Virus record (IMG/VR): IMGVR_UViG_3300011115_000708
Coordinates: 17,029-81,028 of that record
Reading direction: 5' to 3' (one strand)
Origin: a virus
DNA: 64,000 nt
Numbering within the stretch: position 1 is the first letter of the stretch; every line of letters begins with the position of its first letter. Below are positions 51,101 to 59,094 of this stretch, in pieces. Below the pieces are notes generated by a model. That model searched no databases. It was not told the DNA's origin and saw only the letters and a program-made list of their open reading frames with translations. A program made the translations under genes and the position numbers.

Positions 51101-53338
51101 TCACTCTCCTATCTGAACATTGATCCAGTAGCGATTCGTTTTCTTCGTTCGATCCATGCCAGAGACGGTCACGCCGCTATTCGGTTGCTTCGATAGCTTG
51201 GCAAGTGCCGAGCCACAAGCACCAGACCATGTGAACAACTGACGCGCCTGGTCACGCACTGGTGAGTCGATCGCAAGCAACCTGGACTCGATCTCAAGTG
51301 CTGAGAACTCGCGGGGCAAGTCCATCCAGTTCGAGTTGATCATGAGATCCATGAGCCTGTTCGCTGGCGAGTGGACATCAAGTGATTCACTCAACTCTGG
51401 GTCACGCCACGCCTTGATTCCCGATCGCGAGTCCTTCAGATCATCTGGGATCTGCCAGTTGATCAACTCATTTGCGAAGTATGGCATCTCTGCTCGCAGG
51501 TCATCCTGCAACTGCTTACGACCATCTGAGGTTGACGTATCGATCGGCATTATGACCGGAGCACAATGCAAGATGATAATCTTGTCGCTAAGGTCGTTGT
51601 CGATCGGTGGGATGATCTGCATTGCCTCGGGTGTATCATTGCAGCAGACCATCACGCTCCACACTGGACGGCATGAGATCGCAGAGACGTTCCGCTTACG
51701 CATCTCGATGATGTGTGGGTACATCGCCTCCTTGAACGCAGCGCCAAAGTTGCGACGAGCGCGGATGTCGGTAGATCCAACGCAGTCATCGACCAAGAGT
51801 AACTCGGCCCCAACAAGGTTGTCGTTCCACATGATCCCACCACCCCATGCGGCGTGTGGGTTGGCAGTGCGCCCACCGAGCATCTGTGCGACGATCCAAG
51901 CGAGGAGTGACTTTCCAGAGTTTACTTCACCGGCAACTACTAGCATCGGTGCTGGGATATGCTGGTGCGATCGGACTGCTTGGTAGCGTGTTGATAGCCA
52001 TGAGATGAAGACGATGAGTGCCTGTGGATCTGGGAACGCCTGTATGATGATATCATCGATCAGTGACGTTTGACCAGCGACCGGCTGAGGGATGAGTGCC
52101 TCGGAGGTGATGAGGATCTGGCGACCATCGTGGTCACGCATGAGTCCGCGTTGATGCCCTGCCATCGCACCATACCACTCAACCGATCCATCGAGTTCAC
52201 GGTTGAGGATCGCCTCGGTCACCGCGTCCCGAAGATCCGCTGGCTTTCCAAACTGCGGAGCAAGGTGGCGAGTGAGTCCAGTGACGACCGGCGACCTCTT
52301 GCCATAGACCGTGTAATGGTTGTTATTCTTGACCAAGTACTTGCCGCTAGGGGTATCATAGAAAATGTCCTCAGCAGGAAATGTACGGCGATCTGCCGGA
52401 TCAGAAACTGGATCGATTGGCATCGCGATCGCGGTCGTGATACGATTTTCACGCTGTTCGCTGGCAGCCTTCTTCAGCGTCCTCGATGGTTTCCATCCGT
52501 TGTTCGACGCATGATGCCAGAGTGTGCCGATCGTAAACTTCTCAAGACGATCCTTGAACTTCTCGGCATACTCGCCTGGTCGATCCTCTGGCCAATGATT
52601 GACGAGGATTGCAGTTGCATCCTCACCGAAATGATTCCAAGCAGCGGAGCAGATCTCAAGCCAGATTGAGTAATCTTGCCGCGGGATTACCGAGATCATG
52701 TCCTTGAGATCATCAAGGGTAATGTCGATCGATGAGTCGTGTAGGATCATCGACTGCTCGTCCTTGACGATCGGTTGCATCTCCTTTGCCTCACCATCAC
52801 GCAACCATGCGGTCGGATCGTAGGACACGAAGCAAAGTCTGATCGGATCTTTACAGCTCTGGTCGATCGTGAGCGATAGCTTTGCGAAATACTCCTCAGC
52901 TGCGAGAAAGCACTCCTTGTGAGTCATTGGATCATCCTTAATGCGGATGATACCTTTAACGCCCTTGCCGGATGGTGAGGTAAATACCCCAACCGAGTGA
53001 GGATCGTTGATGATAATGTTCCGCATCTCCTCAATGCTCCATCCAATGTTGTCCTTTGCGTCCAGATCGATCTGTAGCAAGCCCGAGTGGGTGAAGCGAC
53101 CTTCGCTCGCAGCGTTCTTACGCTTGCCGGTCACAAAACCACTGAGCGAGACGCATGGTAATGCACGTTTGAGGTTCTCAGCCTCTAGTTTAAGGCCATC
53201 AGCAATGTGCTGTCGGATCGATAGGATGCGAGGTGCAAACTCATCCGAGCGAATTGCATCGAACAGGTCTGTTAGACTGACAGTAGCGGCAGCAGACCAT
53301 GCCTGGGCGTTGGTGTAATAGTCGATTTCTGGATTCAT
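51101..53338 (-). CDS. primase-helicase (VirE/BT4734-like primase, PriCT-2, SF3-like ATPase), 745 aa
   Basis: Residues 85-190 carry the BT4734/VirE-type AEP pattern: LLQIDLDAKDN, TSPSGKGVKGI and KDPIRLCFVSYDP. Residues 210-290 (YSIWLEICSAAWNHFGEDA, then FTIGTLWHHASNNGW) match PriCT-2. The C-terminal half has an SF3-like Walker A (AGEVNSGKS near 470) and a Walker B (LLLVDDC near 515). It probably initiates and unwinds phage B DNA. It differs completely from phage A's enzyme at 17658. The gene is transcribed away from the divergent gap and toward the iteron region. Confidence 0.8.
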   Translation of the reverse strand: MNPEIDYYTNAQAWSAAATVSLTDLFDAIRSDEFAPRILSIRQHIADGLKLEAENLKRALPCVSLSGFVTGKRKNAASEGRFTHSGLLQIDLDAKDNIGWSIEEMRNIIINDPHSVGVFTSPSGKGVKGIIRIKDDPMTHKECFLAAEEYFAKLSLTIDQSCKDPIRLCFVSYDPTAWLRDGEAKEMQPIVKDEQSMILHDSSIDITLDDLKDMISVIPRQDYSIWLEICSAAWNHFGEDATAILVNHWPEDRPGEYAEKFKDRLEKFTIGTLWHHASNNGWKPSRTLKKAASEQRENRITTAIAMPIDPVSDPADRRTFPAEDIFYDTPSGKYLVKNNNHYTVYGKRSPVVTGLTRHLAPQFGKPADLRDAVTEAILNRELDGSVEWYGAMAGHQRGLMRDHDGRQILITSEALIPQPVAGQTSLIDDIIIQAFPDPQALIVFISWLSTRYQAVRSHQHIPAPMLVVAGEVNSGKSLLAWIVAQMLGGRTANPHAAWGGGIMWNDNLVGAELLLVDDCVGSTDIRARRNFGAAFKEAMYPHIIEMRKRNVSAISCRPVWSVMVCCNDTPEAMQIIPPIDNDLSDKIIILHCAPVIMPIDTSTSDGRKQLQDDLRAEMPYFANELINWQIPDDLKDSRSGIKAWRDPELSESLDVHSPANRLMDLMINSNWMDLPREFSALEIESRLLAIDSPVRDQARQLFTWSGACGSALAKLSKQPNSGVTVSGMDRTKKTNRYWINVQIGE

Positions 53339-53644
53339 GTTTTTACGTCAAAAAGAAGCCCCGCCACTTGTGATCCCCACTGGATTTTCTTCAGTGGCAA
53401 GTGACGAGGCAAAATGTATAAATTTGCTATGCAGGGATCATTCTGCAACTTTGCGTTGGGCAAGGTTTCACCGAGAAACCAGAAAAACGTCTCCAGAGCA
53501 AGAAAAATCGTCAATTAGTCATGGAATCCATTGATTTTGCAACAGGATGCGAAAAAATCGCACCATAACGTATTTTTTTCTTGCGATCGTTGGAAATCGG
53601 ATCATTGTGCCTTCCGTGACCGAGAAACGGCACATAGAAACGAC
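53339..53644. promoter_or_regulatory. divergent promoter gap of phage B with nested hairpin
   Basis: The gap separates the leftward primase-helicase from the rightward early operon. It contains a nested inverted repeat: CACTTG (53365-53370) with CAAGTG (53398-53403), and CCACTG (53377-53382) with CAGTGG (53392-53397), plus TGCGA-N5-TCGCA near 53547. No confident -10/-35 pair could be chosen. No protein-like frame is present. Confidence 0.5.
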
Positions 53645-53905
53645 ATGAAAAAGAGAAAATACTTCAAAATTCGCACCCGCGAGGATGACCCGAAAGTCAT
53701 CAAGCGGATTGATAACCACCATACCAGTTACACGTTCGAGCATCGGACTGTGACAGGTCAATACTACCGTGTGCATCCCAGCATCGCTGACCATGAGGCA
53801 CTCTGCATGATGCAACACCGAGTAGAGAAGTTCGCACCTGCTATTGGCAATGGTGTGATCATCCGAGCAGATGTTCTTAAAGCCCTTGACGCAGAACCGG
53901 TATGA
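53645..53905 (+). CDS. small early protein of phage B, 86 aa
   Basis: The start is the ATG at 53645 (MKKRKYFKIRTREDDPKVIK), first gene of the rightward operon; the frame reaches 53531 but the extension is not protein-like. It is basic and has a small alpha/beta pattern with paired histidines (DNHHTSYTFEHRTVTG). The stop overlaps the next ATG by 4 nt. No family is recognised. Confidence 0.5.
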   Translation: MKKRKYFKIRTREDDPKVIKRIDNHHTSYTFEHRTVTGQYYRVHPSIADHEALCMMQHRVEKFAPAIGNGVIIRADVLKALDAEPV

Positions 53906-54114
53906 TTGACGAAAAACGCAAGCTGGAACAACTCTACGACGAGTATGCTGATCGCCAGAAGCGAGCAGACCGCGAAGAGACGTTTTACGACATAGCGTAC
54001 ACGCTCTTCGTCGTAGCAGTTTTCATTGCATTGGCATTCATCTTCCGAGATGAGATCAAGGCAATAAAGAATCTCCCCACAACAACAACAACAACAACAA
54101 CAACACAACAATAA
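53902..54114 (+). CDS. single-span membrane protein with polythreonine tail, 70 aa
   Basis: An N-terminal charged helix (EKRKLEQLYDEYADRQKRAD), a membrane span (YTLFVVAVFIALAFIF), a short basic region and a tail of nine Thr coded by ACA repeats. The repeat could vary in length by slippage without breaking the frame. The gene also supplies the AAC-rich leader of the next gene. The function is unknown; it resembles small inner-membrane phage proteins. Confidence 0.5.
   Translation: MIDEKRKLEQLYDEYADRQKRADREETFYDIAYTLFVVAVFIALAFIFRDEIKAIKNLPTTTTTTTTTQQ
54079..54104 (+). repeat. (ACA/AAC)n trinucleotide tract
   Basis: About eight AAC units at the 3' end of the membrane gene, ending 19 nt before the ATG at 54123. 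It codes for threonines in the upstream gene and forms the leader of the SSB-like gene. Confidence 0.7.
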
Positions 54115-54122
54115 GTAAGCAT

Positions 54123-54848
54123 ATGATCCTTAAAGACAAACAAAGCAGCGAGTTCATCTCACACCCAGAAACCGACGGCATGGTGAAAGCCGTGATCGTC
54201 GATATTACACCTCTCAAAGAAGTGGATACACAATACGGAGTGAAGGAGGTATTCCAGATCGTATTTGAATCGGAGGTCGAGAATGACGAGGGCAAACGAT
54301 TTTGCGTCTGGTCACGCCGATTTACTCCTTCGCTTAGTGACCGTGCGAATCTTCGCAAAGAACTCAAGAAGATCATGGGCCGAGACTTCACCGCTCTCGA
54401 ACTAAAGGGATTCGACATCGAGGCACTCATCGGATTTGGAGTCAACCTCATTATCCAGCATGAGATCGGATCGAACGGCAACACCTACGCGGTGATCTCG
54501 TTCATCGCCCCAGACAAGTCTGGATCGACGCTGAAGGCATCCGGTGCGTATACCCGAGTTAAAGACCGCGAGGTTAAGGACTACGATAATCAGTCTAAGT
54601 CTGCTGCACCGGCAGCTAAGAAAGCAGCACCTGCTGCCAAGGCAGTTGGATGGCAGTCGGTGATCGTCCACGTTGGACGGTTTAAGGGTAAGGCACTCGG
54701 AGATATTCCAGAGGACGGTGTGATGGCATTGCTCGACCACTGGTTGCCAACTGCTGATGTTGCAAACGGCGACGACGCAGCACTTGCCAAGGCACTCAAG
54801 GAGTTGGCAGTCATCCTAGATCCAGGTACACAAGATCTCGGATTCTGA
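54123..54848 (+). CDS. SSB-like protein with DUF3820-type C-terminal domain, 241 aa
   Basis: Residues 15-145 form an OB-like beta-rich domain (KAVIVDITPLKEVDTQYGVK, then VNLIIQHEIGSNGNTYAVIS), as in phage single-strand binding proteins. An Ala/Lys/Pro linker follows. Residues 180-215 (VHVGRFKGKALGDIPEDGVM, then LLDHWL) match the small 'GRFKGK' domain found fused to exonucleases and in DUF3820 proteins. The combination suggests a replication SSB with an added interaction module. It ends LGF, less acidic than a canonical SSB tip. Confidence 0.6.
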   Translation: MILKDKQSSEFISHPETDGMVKAVIVDITPLKEVDTQYGVKEVFQIVFESEVENDEGKRFCVWSRRFTPSLSDRANLRKELKKIMGRDFTALELKGFDIEALIGFGVNLIIQHEIGSNGNTYAVISFIAPDKSGSTLKASGAYTRVKDREVKDYDNQSKSAAPAAKKAAPAAKAVGWQSVIVHVGRFKGKALGDIPEDGVMALLDHWLPTADVANGDDAALAKALKELAVILDPGTQDLGF

Positions 54849-54915
54849 GCCATGAGTCGTCGGACTCTGTAAGCGATGACAGGCGGGAAAGACCGCCACT
54901 TTACTTCCCAAGAAC

Positions 54916-55296
54916 ATGACCATAGCAGAAAAGATCGCAATGATGAAGGGTGGCACACCACCATCGAAACTACTCTCAAAGCCTATGCTGGTATCCTCGT
55001 CGCCAGCACCGGAGAAAAAAAAGGTCGAGGAGATAGTGGACGAGCGCAGCTTGTCGCAGACGATGGGCGAAGGGATCGACCACACGCCAGTAAACCCACA
55101 GATCGGTCAGAACGAGTGGAACGAGGCACTGAACGCGTTCAAGAGCGAGATGTGCATCGTGAGCGACCCGAAAGACCCAGAGATGGCGTGGATCGGCTTG
55201 CGGCTCAATGGCAAGGAGGAGAGACCGCTCCTGCTGTACCAACTGCCATACTGGGAGCATCCGCTGACGGTTCGCCCAAGCAACCAACCGTTCTAA
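54916..55296 (+). CDS. hypothetical protein, 126 aa (poly-A slippery run inside)
   Basis: It starts MTIAEKIAMMKGGTPPSKLL. A polar, disordered N-terminus is followed by a compact domain (WIGLRLNGKEERPLLLYQLP). It ends in NQPF, reminiscent of an SSB-interacting tip. A run of eight A at 55015-55022 gives an A-AAA-AAG heptamer in frame; a -1 shift would read on to 55445. Homology is not recognised. It is placed between the SSB-like protein and a Cys-rich frame. Confidence 0.5.
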   Translation: MTIAEKIAMMKGGTPPSKLLSKPMLVSSSPAPEKKKVEEIVDERSLSQTMGEGIDHTPVNPQIGQNEWNEALNAFKSEMCIVSDPKDPEMAWIGLRLNGKEERPLLLYQLPYWEHPLTVRPSNQPF

Positions 55297-55319
55297 CCAT
55301 CACTGATCGACTCAAAGCA

Positions 55320-55445
55320 TTGGCGCAGCGAGCAAGGAGTAAATGTCCAGACGAATGCTGCCAGACATGCTACAACAAACACTGCCGAGTACTACTAAAA
55401 ACCTGTTGCGTCTGCACAGGTGACATCAACCTAAAACAACGATAA
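55320..55445 (+). CDS. Cys-rich mini-protein with uncertain start, 41 aa
   Basis: The frame carries KCPDECCQTCYNKHC and KTCCVC, nine cysteines in about 25 residues, a strong sign of a real metal-binding peptide. No ATG precedes it; a TTG at 55320 is the only near start, and a -1 frameshift from 54916-55296 is the alternative. Listed because its cysteine spacing is unlikely by chance. Confidence 0.4.
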   Translation: MAQRARSKCPDECCQTCYNKHCRVLLKTCCVCTGDINLKQR

Positions 55446-55449
55446 ATCT

Positions 55450-56151
55450 ATGAACACAGAAACCATGATACTGACAGGTGAGGGCTACGCTCTCACGATC
55501 ACCCCAGAAGCTGAGATCCAAAAGACTGCGCTGCTCGACGTTGCTCGCGCAGTCCAGAACGTTCGCTCCAACGACGAGTCCGCTGACGCAGCATTCCATA
55601 TGCGCTCGTTGGCACAGATGCGGATCGCGGTCGATAAGAGCCGCAAGGAGATCAAGGAGCCGGTGCTGCGGATTGGCAAACTCATCGACCAGACTGCCAA
55701 GAACTTCTTGGCTGAGATCGAGGACGAGGAGGAACGCATCCGAGGACTGATCGGGGATCATGCTGCCGAGATGCTTCGACTCAAGAAAGAAGCCGAGGAG
55801 AAAGAACGCCTTGCATTTGAGGCTGAGATGACCGCTAGGGCGATTGCAGAGTCCGGTGGGATTGCTGCTGTCATCGAGGCTAGAGACGCGCTACAGGACA
55901 AATTGAAGGCATCTGAGGAGGTTGCCAGCACCAATGTCGCCCAAGGAGTTCGGTTCGTCTGGGATTTCGAGGTCACCTCGGTCGAAGACTTGATGCGGTT
56001 TGCTCCAGACCTAGTGAAGGTCGAGCCAAAGCGCAGAGAGATCATTGCATGGCTCAAGGGACTTGAGGAGAACGAAGACCGCGATGCTGCCGCAATCGCA
56101 TCCCAAGTTGGAATTGTGGCGTACAAAATCCCAAGTATCTCAACACGATGA
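55450..56151 (+). CDS. DUF1351-like phage recombination accessory protein, 233 aa
   Basis: A long coiled-coil core (RIAVDKSRKEIKEPVLRIGK to LAEIEDEEERIRG) and a C-terminal VEDLMRFAPDLVKVEPKRRE segment are typical of DUF1351 proteins found beside phage SSB and annealing genes. They are thought to assist recombination or replication. The stop overlaps the next ATG by 4 nt. Confidence 0.65.
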   Translation: MNTETMILTGEGYALTITPEAEIQKTALLDVARAVQNVRSNDESADAAFHMRSLAQMRIAVDKSRKEIKEPVLRIGKLIDQTAKNFLAEIEDEEERIRGLIGDHAAEMLRLKKEAEEKERLAFEAEMTARAIAESGGIAAVIEARDALQDKLKASEEVASTNVAQGVRFVWDFEVTSVEDLMRFAPDLVKVEPKRREIIAWLKGLEENEDRDAAAIASQVGIVAYKIPSISTR

Positions 56152-56477
56152 ATACAGAAACAATCAAGATGGATAAGCCAATGAAATTCCCACAACGCTG
56201 GTATTTGATCTTCGTTCGCCCACCAGGATCGAAAGTCTGGACTCAGCACCAGAAAAAGGTTGACGGTGGTCATTGGATTCCATGGACTCACAGCAATCCG
56301 CTGAAAGTAGCGGATGAGGCAAACATGATCTTTATGAGTACCGGTTGGTCAGTGAACGTCATCGACATCGACCACGAGGTTGAAGTCCATGACGAGCAGA
56401 CACTGCACTTCTCAGAGGAGACGTATGAGCAAATCGTAATGATGGATAACGCAAAACTAAACGCATGGATACACTGA
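56148..56477 (+). CDS. hypothetical protein, 109 aa
   Basis: Aromatic-rich N-terminal half (RWYLIFVRPPGSKVWTQHQK) and an acidic, His-containing C-terminal half (DHEVEVHDEQTLHFSEETYE). Strand-rich with no known motif. The stop overlaps the next gene by 13 nt. The product may belong to the DUF1351 operon. Confidence 0.5.
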   Translation: MNTETIKMDKPMKFPQRWYLIFVRPPGSKVWTQHQKKVDGGHWIPWTHSNPLKVADEANMIFMSTGWSVNVIDIDHEVEVHDEQTLHFSEETYEQIVMMDNAKLNAWIH

Positions 56478-56620
56478 GCATAATTGGAAGAGATCCGATC
56501 CTTACTTACAAGATCACCCAGTTGATCGGCAAACGAGCAGAACGCGCTAGAGTACGCCAACAGCGTATCGATGCTATTCTATCACCACTAGCAACCATCA
56601 AACGCATCCTTGGACTATGA
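56465..56620 (+). CDS. 51-residue basic helical peptide
   Basis: It starts MDTLSIIGRDPILTYKITQL and has an Arg-rich helix (GKRAERARVRQQRIDAIL). The ATG lies inside the previous gene and the stop overlaps the first ATG of repeat R by 4 nt. Small size, but both junctions follow the operon rule. Confidence 0.5.
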   Translation: MDTLSIIGRDPILTYKITQLIGKRAERARVRQQRIDAILSPLATIKRILGL

Positions 56621-56775
56621 AACACCCATGCTCACTTTGCGGATCAACGAATTGGCCCGATCCAGAATCACTTTGTCCGTTATGCGATGGGCCTGCCGAA
56701 CCTGGCCCAGATCCAGATGAGGACTGCCCAGACCACGACTCGCATGACGAAACTATTTATCAAGAAAATATATGA
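56617..56775 (+). CDS. 52-residue double-CXXC zinc-finger protein (R copy 2)
   Basis: Same sequence as 21108-21266. Here its ATG overlaps the stop of the phage B peptide at 56465-56620 by 4 nt, so it is coupled to a different upstream gene than in copy 1. Confidence 0.55.
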   Translation: MKHPCSLCGSTNWPDPESLCPLCDGPAEPGPDPDEDCPDHDSHDETIYQENI

Positions 56776-57083
56776 GTGATACACCAGAAACAGATAATCA
56801 ATCATTCGTTGCAGAACATAACCTCGGTAAAGAACTATGCGTCGAGGCGTGGTTTTGTGAAATCATGGAACGCGAACGAGATGCGTGGAAATTGAACTCT
56901 CAATCAAATCGTGATGAATATCATAGATTGATGATTGAAGTAGATGATCAGAATTTTCTAATTAAGAACATCATCAAATTACTGGAAATACCGGAGAATC
57001 TATCTAAGGCAGAACATGGTGCTAAAATACATAGAACCATCAAAGAACTGCTTGAGATAAAAAAATACTGCAAAGTACCCTAA
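56772..57083 (+). CDS. MSDTPETD-type coiled-coil protein, 103 aa (R copy 2)
   Basis: Identical to 21263-21574; see there for motifs. The ATG overlaps the zinc-finger stop. Confidence 0.6.
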   Translation: MSDTPETDNQSFVAEHNLGKELCVEAWFCEIMERERDAWKLNSQSNRDEYHRLMIEVDDQNFLIKNIIKLLEIPENLSKAEHGAKIHRTIKELLEIKKYCKVP

Positions 57084-57094
57084 CACAACCAGCG

Positions 57095-57202
57095 ATGGAC
57101 TTGATCGAAGTCGCCTCGACCGATAAACGAGGAAACGCAGGTAGAGAATCCTGCTCGCTGACCACTTTTATGAGAGAACAAAACAACGACGACGAACCAT
57201 GA
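57095..57202 (+). CDS. 35-residue peptide (R copy 2)
   Basis: Identical to 21586-21693, with the same ATGA overlap into the next gene. Confidence 0.35.
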   Translation: MDLIEVASTDKRGNAGRESCSLTTFMREQNNDDEP

Positions 57203-57561
57203 ACAATCCACCAATGACCGAACCCGAAGCGAGAACCGTGGCACTCCTTCGGATGCACTTTGGCTGCACTTTCGGAAAACTCGCTATGTGCTGCCAAGCA
57301 TTATGGGATGCTAACCGCTGTGAGGAAATTACTGGATACCGATATGGCTCCCCAATGGGGCAAGCTATGGTAATCGCAATGGAAGATCACTTCCAGCTAG
57401 AACGCTGCGAGTCTGACAACATGAGCATGGGCGAGCAACGATGCGCAACTTGCGGACTGTCTCAGGTGGCAATTAGCCGATCGCACGATACGCCCAAGCA
57501 ATGCGGGTTCTGCGGAGAGTTTGCTTCGATGTGGAATTCTATCAATCCGAACGAACCATGA
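57199..57561 (+). CDS. zinc-ribbon phage protein, 120 aa (R copy 2)
   Basis: Identical to 21690-22052, with RCATCG and QCGFCG pairs. Confidence 0.6.
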   Translation: MNNPPMTEPEARTVALLRMHFGCTFGKLAMCCQALWDANRCEEITGYRYGSPMGQAMVIAMEDHFQLERCESDNMSMGEQRCATCGLSQVAISRSHDTPKQCGFCGEFASMWNSINPNEP

Positions 57562-57884
57562 ACATTATCCTAAATAAAGAACAGGAAGACAGCATTGTTA
57601 TAAGCTATCAAGAAGCTATTACTGCTGCAATTAAAGCTGCAGTAGATAAAGAACTTAGCTCAATTAGGAATGATTGGAAAATTCATGATCAAGTTCAACA
57701 ATTTGTGCGAAAACAGTTTGGAGAAATGTTGAACTCAATTATTGCTGAAAAGCTAATAGAACGAGAGTTAGTTGAAGAACTGGTTAAAGAAAAACTAGCA
57801 TCCTCAATTAAAAGTCGTCTTACCAAACAACTAAATGCTTTGTCAAAAGCAGAAATAGCAATTGAACACGAAGGAGATTTATGA
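57558..57884 (+). CDS. helical hypothetical protein, 108 aa (R copy 2)
   Basis: Identical to 22049-22375; AT-rich gene with the same ATGA start. Confidence 0.55.
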   Translation: MNIILNKEQEDSIVISYQEAITAAIKAAVDKELSSIRNDWKIHDQVQQFVRKQFGEMLNSIIAEKLIERELVEELVKEKLASSIKSRLTKQLNALSKAEIAIEHEGDL

Positions 57885-58147
57885 ATAAAGAAAACGCACA
57901 TTTATACCTACCGCTTGTGCAAGCACTGGCAGAAGGGAAAACGATTCAATTCAATCAAGGCGACGCATGGATAGACGCTGCAACTAATGCTGATTTCAAG
58001 TGGTTGGACAGTCCTGACAATTACCGCGTGAAGCCAGAACCGCGCACATGGAGTTTCTGGTTAGATAAAAAAGGAAATTTGTGGCATTACCACATAACTC
58101 CACTTGCTGATTGGAAACGCATCACCGTGCAGGAGGTGCTGGAATGA
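57881..58147 (+). CDS. small phage protein with YRVKPEP motif, 88 aa (R copy 2)
   Basis: Identical to 22372-22638, including the AAGGAG ribosome-binding site. Confidence 0.65.
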   Translation: MNKENAHLYLPLVQALAEGKTIQFNQGDAWIDAATNADFKWLDSPDNYRVKPEPRTWSFWLDKKGNLWHYHITPLADWKRITVQEVLE

Positions 58148-58344
58148 GCGACACGCCAGAAACAGATGCGGCAGAAATCGTTCTTTCTCCATTAGAAGGC
58201 GATCAGTGGGTTCGAGCTGACGTTGCCCGTAGGCTAGAACGCGAGCGTAATATAGCTTTTGCTGACATCAATTTGCTTTGCGACAAAGTATTGGAATTGA
58301 ATACACTGCTGCAAGCACATGGAATTATCGAACACGAAAACTAA
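58144..58344 (+). CDS. second MSDTPETD-type protein, 66 aa (R copy 2)
   Basis: Identical to 22635-22835, including AGGAGG upstream. Confidence 0.6.
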   Translation: MSDTPETDAAEIVLSPLEGDQWVRADVARRLERERNIAFADINLLCDKVLELNTLLQAHGIIEHEN

Positions 58345-58345
58345 A

Positions 58346-58738
58346 ATGACTGACAAACAAATAAACCAACGGATCGCGGAAGCGTGTGGGTGGAAATTGA
58401 AATCAAATGGATTAAATCCCATGTGGTCTTGGCAAAATGAATCTCTAACTCACAGAATAAAGTGGGTAGCTAACAAAGAAATGGCTTCTCAAGGAGTATT
58501 GCCAAACTATGTAAACGACCTAAACGCCATGCACGAAGTTCAGAAGGTGCTAACAAATACTCAATGGGGAGTTTATGTTAATTACCTAACTGCTACCACA
58601 AAACATGATTACAGACGAGCGTGTGCTGAGGCATCCGCTCGCCAGAAAGCAGAAGCATTTCTAAAGACATTTGGAGAATGGGAGGAGGAAGCAGAAGAAT
58701 GTTTACAAGACTTCCTCGATTCTTTCAGCATTTGCTGA
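58346..58738 (+). CDS. phage ABA-sandwich-like protein, 130 aa (phage A version)
   Basis: The first 299 bases are repeat R. From 58645 the sequence diverges from copy 1, changing the C-terminus to ARQKAEAFLKTFGEWEEEAE and adding 14 residues that end FSIC. The added end overlies the TTTCAGC-GCTGAAA hairpin. In phage B the same hairpin lies outside the coding frame. Confidence 0.6.
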   Translation: MTDKQINQRIAEACGWKLKSNGLNPMWSWQNESLTHRIKWVANKEMASQGVLPNYVNDLNAMHEVQKVLTNTQWGVYVNYLTATTKHDYRRACAEASARQKAEAFLKTFGEWEEEAEECLQDFLDSFSIC

Positions 58739-58740
58739 AA
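58723..58740. other. conserved hairpin TTTCAGC-ATTT-GCTGAAA (phage A side)
   Basis: Same 18 bases as 23222-23239, here covering the last codons and stop of the 58346-58738 gene. Confidence 0.5.
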
Positions 58741-58778
58741 TCGACAAAATCTACAGAACACAAAACGATGGAAACTAA

Positions 58779-59093
58779 ATGAGAACCGTAAAAGAAGAAC
58801 AATTACAAAAGGACGTGAAAGTTTGGAAATCAAGAGCAGAAGCGCATGAGGAAAACTATTTGCAAATGCTCAAGCGTATTGACGACGTTATCGCAGAACG
58901 TGATGAAGCAGTTCGCAGTTGCCATATCTGGCAAAAAGGTCATGGGGTAATTGTAGCTGAACGCAATGCCGCTATTGCGGAGCGCGATAGATTGATAACG
59001 GCCATTGAAATACACAGGGCAAAAGCGTTTCCGCTTACTGGAGAAGATTTTGATCAAGAGCTATGGGGTGAAATTGAAACCACAACCAACTAA
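58779..59093 (+). CDS. coiled-coil phage protein, 104 aa (phage A)
   Basis: Heptad-rich throughout (RNAAIAERDRLITAIEIHRA) with VWKSRAEAHEENYLQMLKRI near the start, aligning with the phage B protein at 23267-23518. It lies between the R region and the zinc-ribbon genes in the same order as in phage B. Function unknown. Confidence 0.55.
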   Translation: MRTVKEEQLQKDVKVWKSRAEAHEENYLQMLKRIDDVIAERDEAVRSCHIWQKGHGVIVAERNAAIAERDRLITAIEIHRAKAFPLTGEDFDQELWGEIETTTN

Positions 59094-59094
59094 A

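Larger units (their letters stand above)
21108..56616. mobile_element. 35,509-bp unit with the gene content of a complete phage (phage B) plus one copy of repeat R
   Basis: The unit is bounded by the 5' ends of two direct copies of a 2028-bp repeat. Read as a circle it has one divergent promoter gap (53339-53644), one convergent terminator (26797-26838), and a full set of terminase, portal, capsid, tail, lysis, primase and helicase genes. Removing it would rejoin the phage A rightward operon in register. This is either a recombined cointegrate or an assembly path through a shared repeat; sequence alone cannot decide. Confidence 0.7.
56617..58644 (+). repeat. direct repeat R, copy 2 (2028 bp)
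   Basis: Identical to 21108-23135 as far as I can read. The left flank is phage B sequence; the right flank joins phage A sequence. Confidence 0.9.

Noticed and set aside
54876-55319. Full 189-codon frame from 54876
   Set aside because: The first 140 codons are the shadow of 54916-55296; only the Cys-rich end was kept as a candidate.
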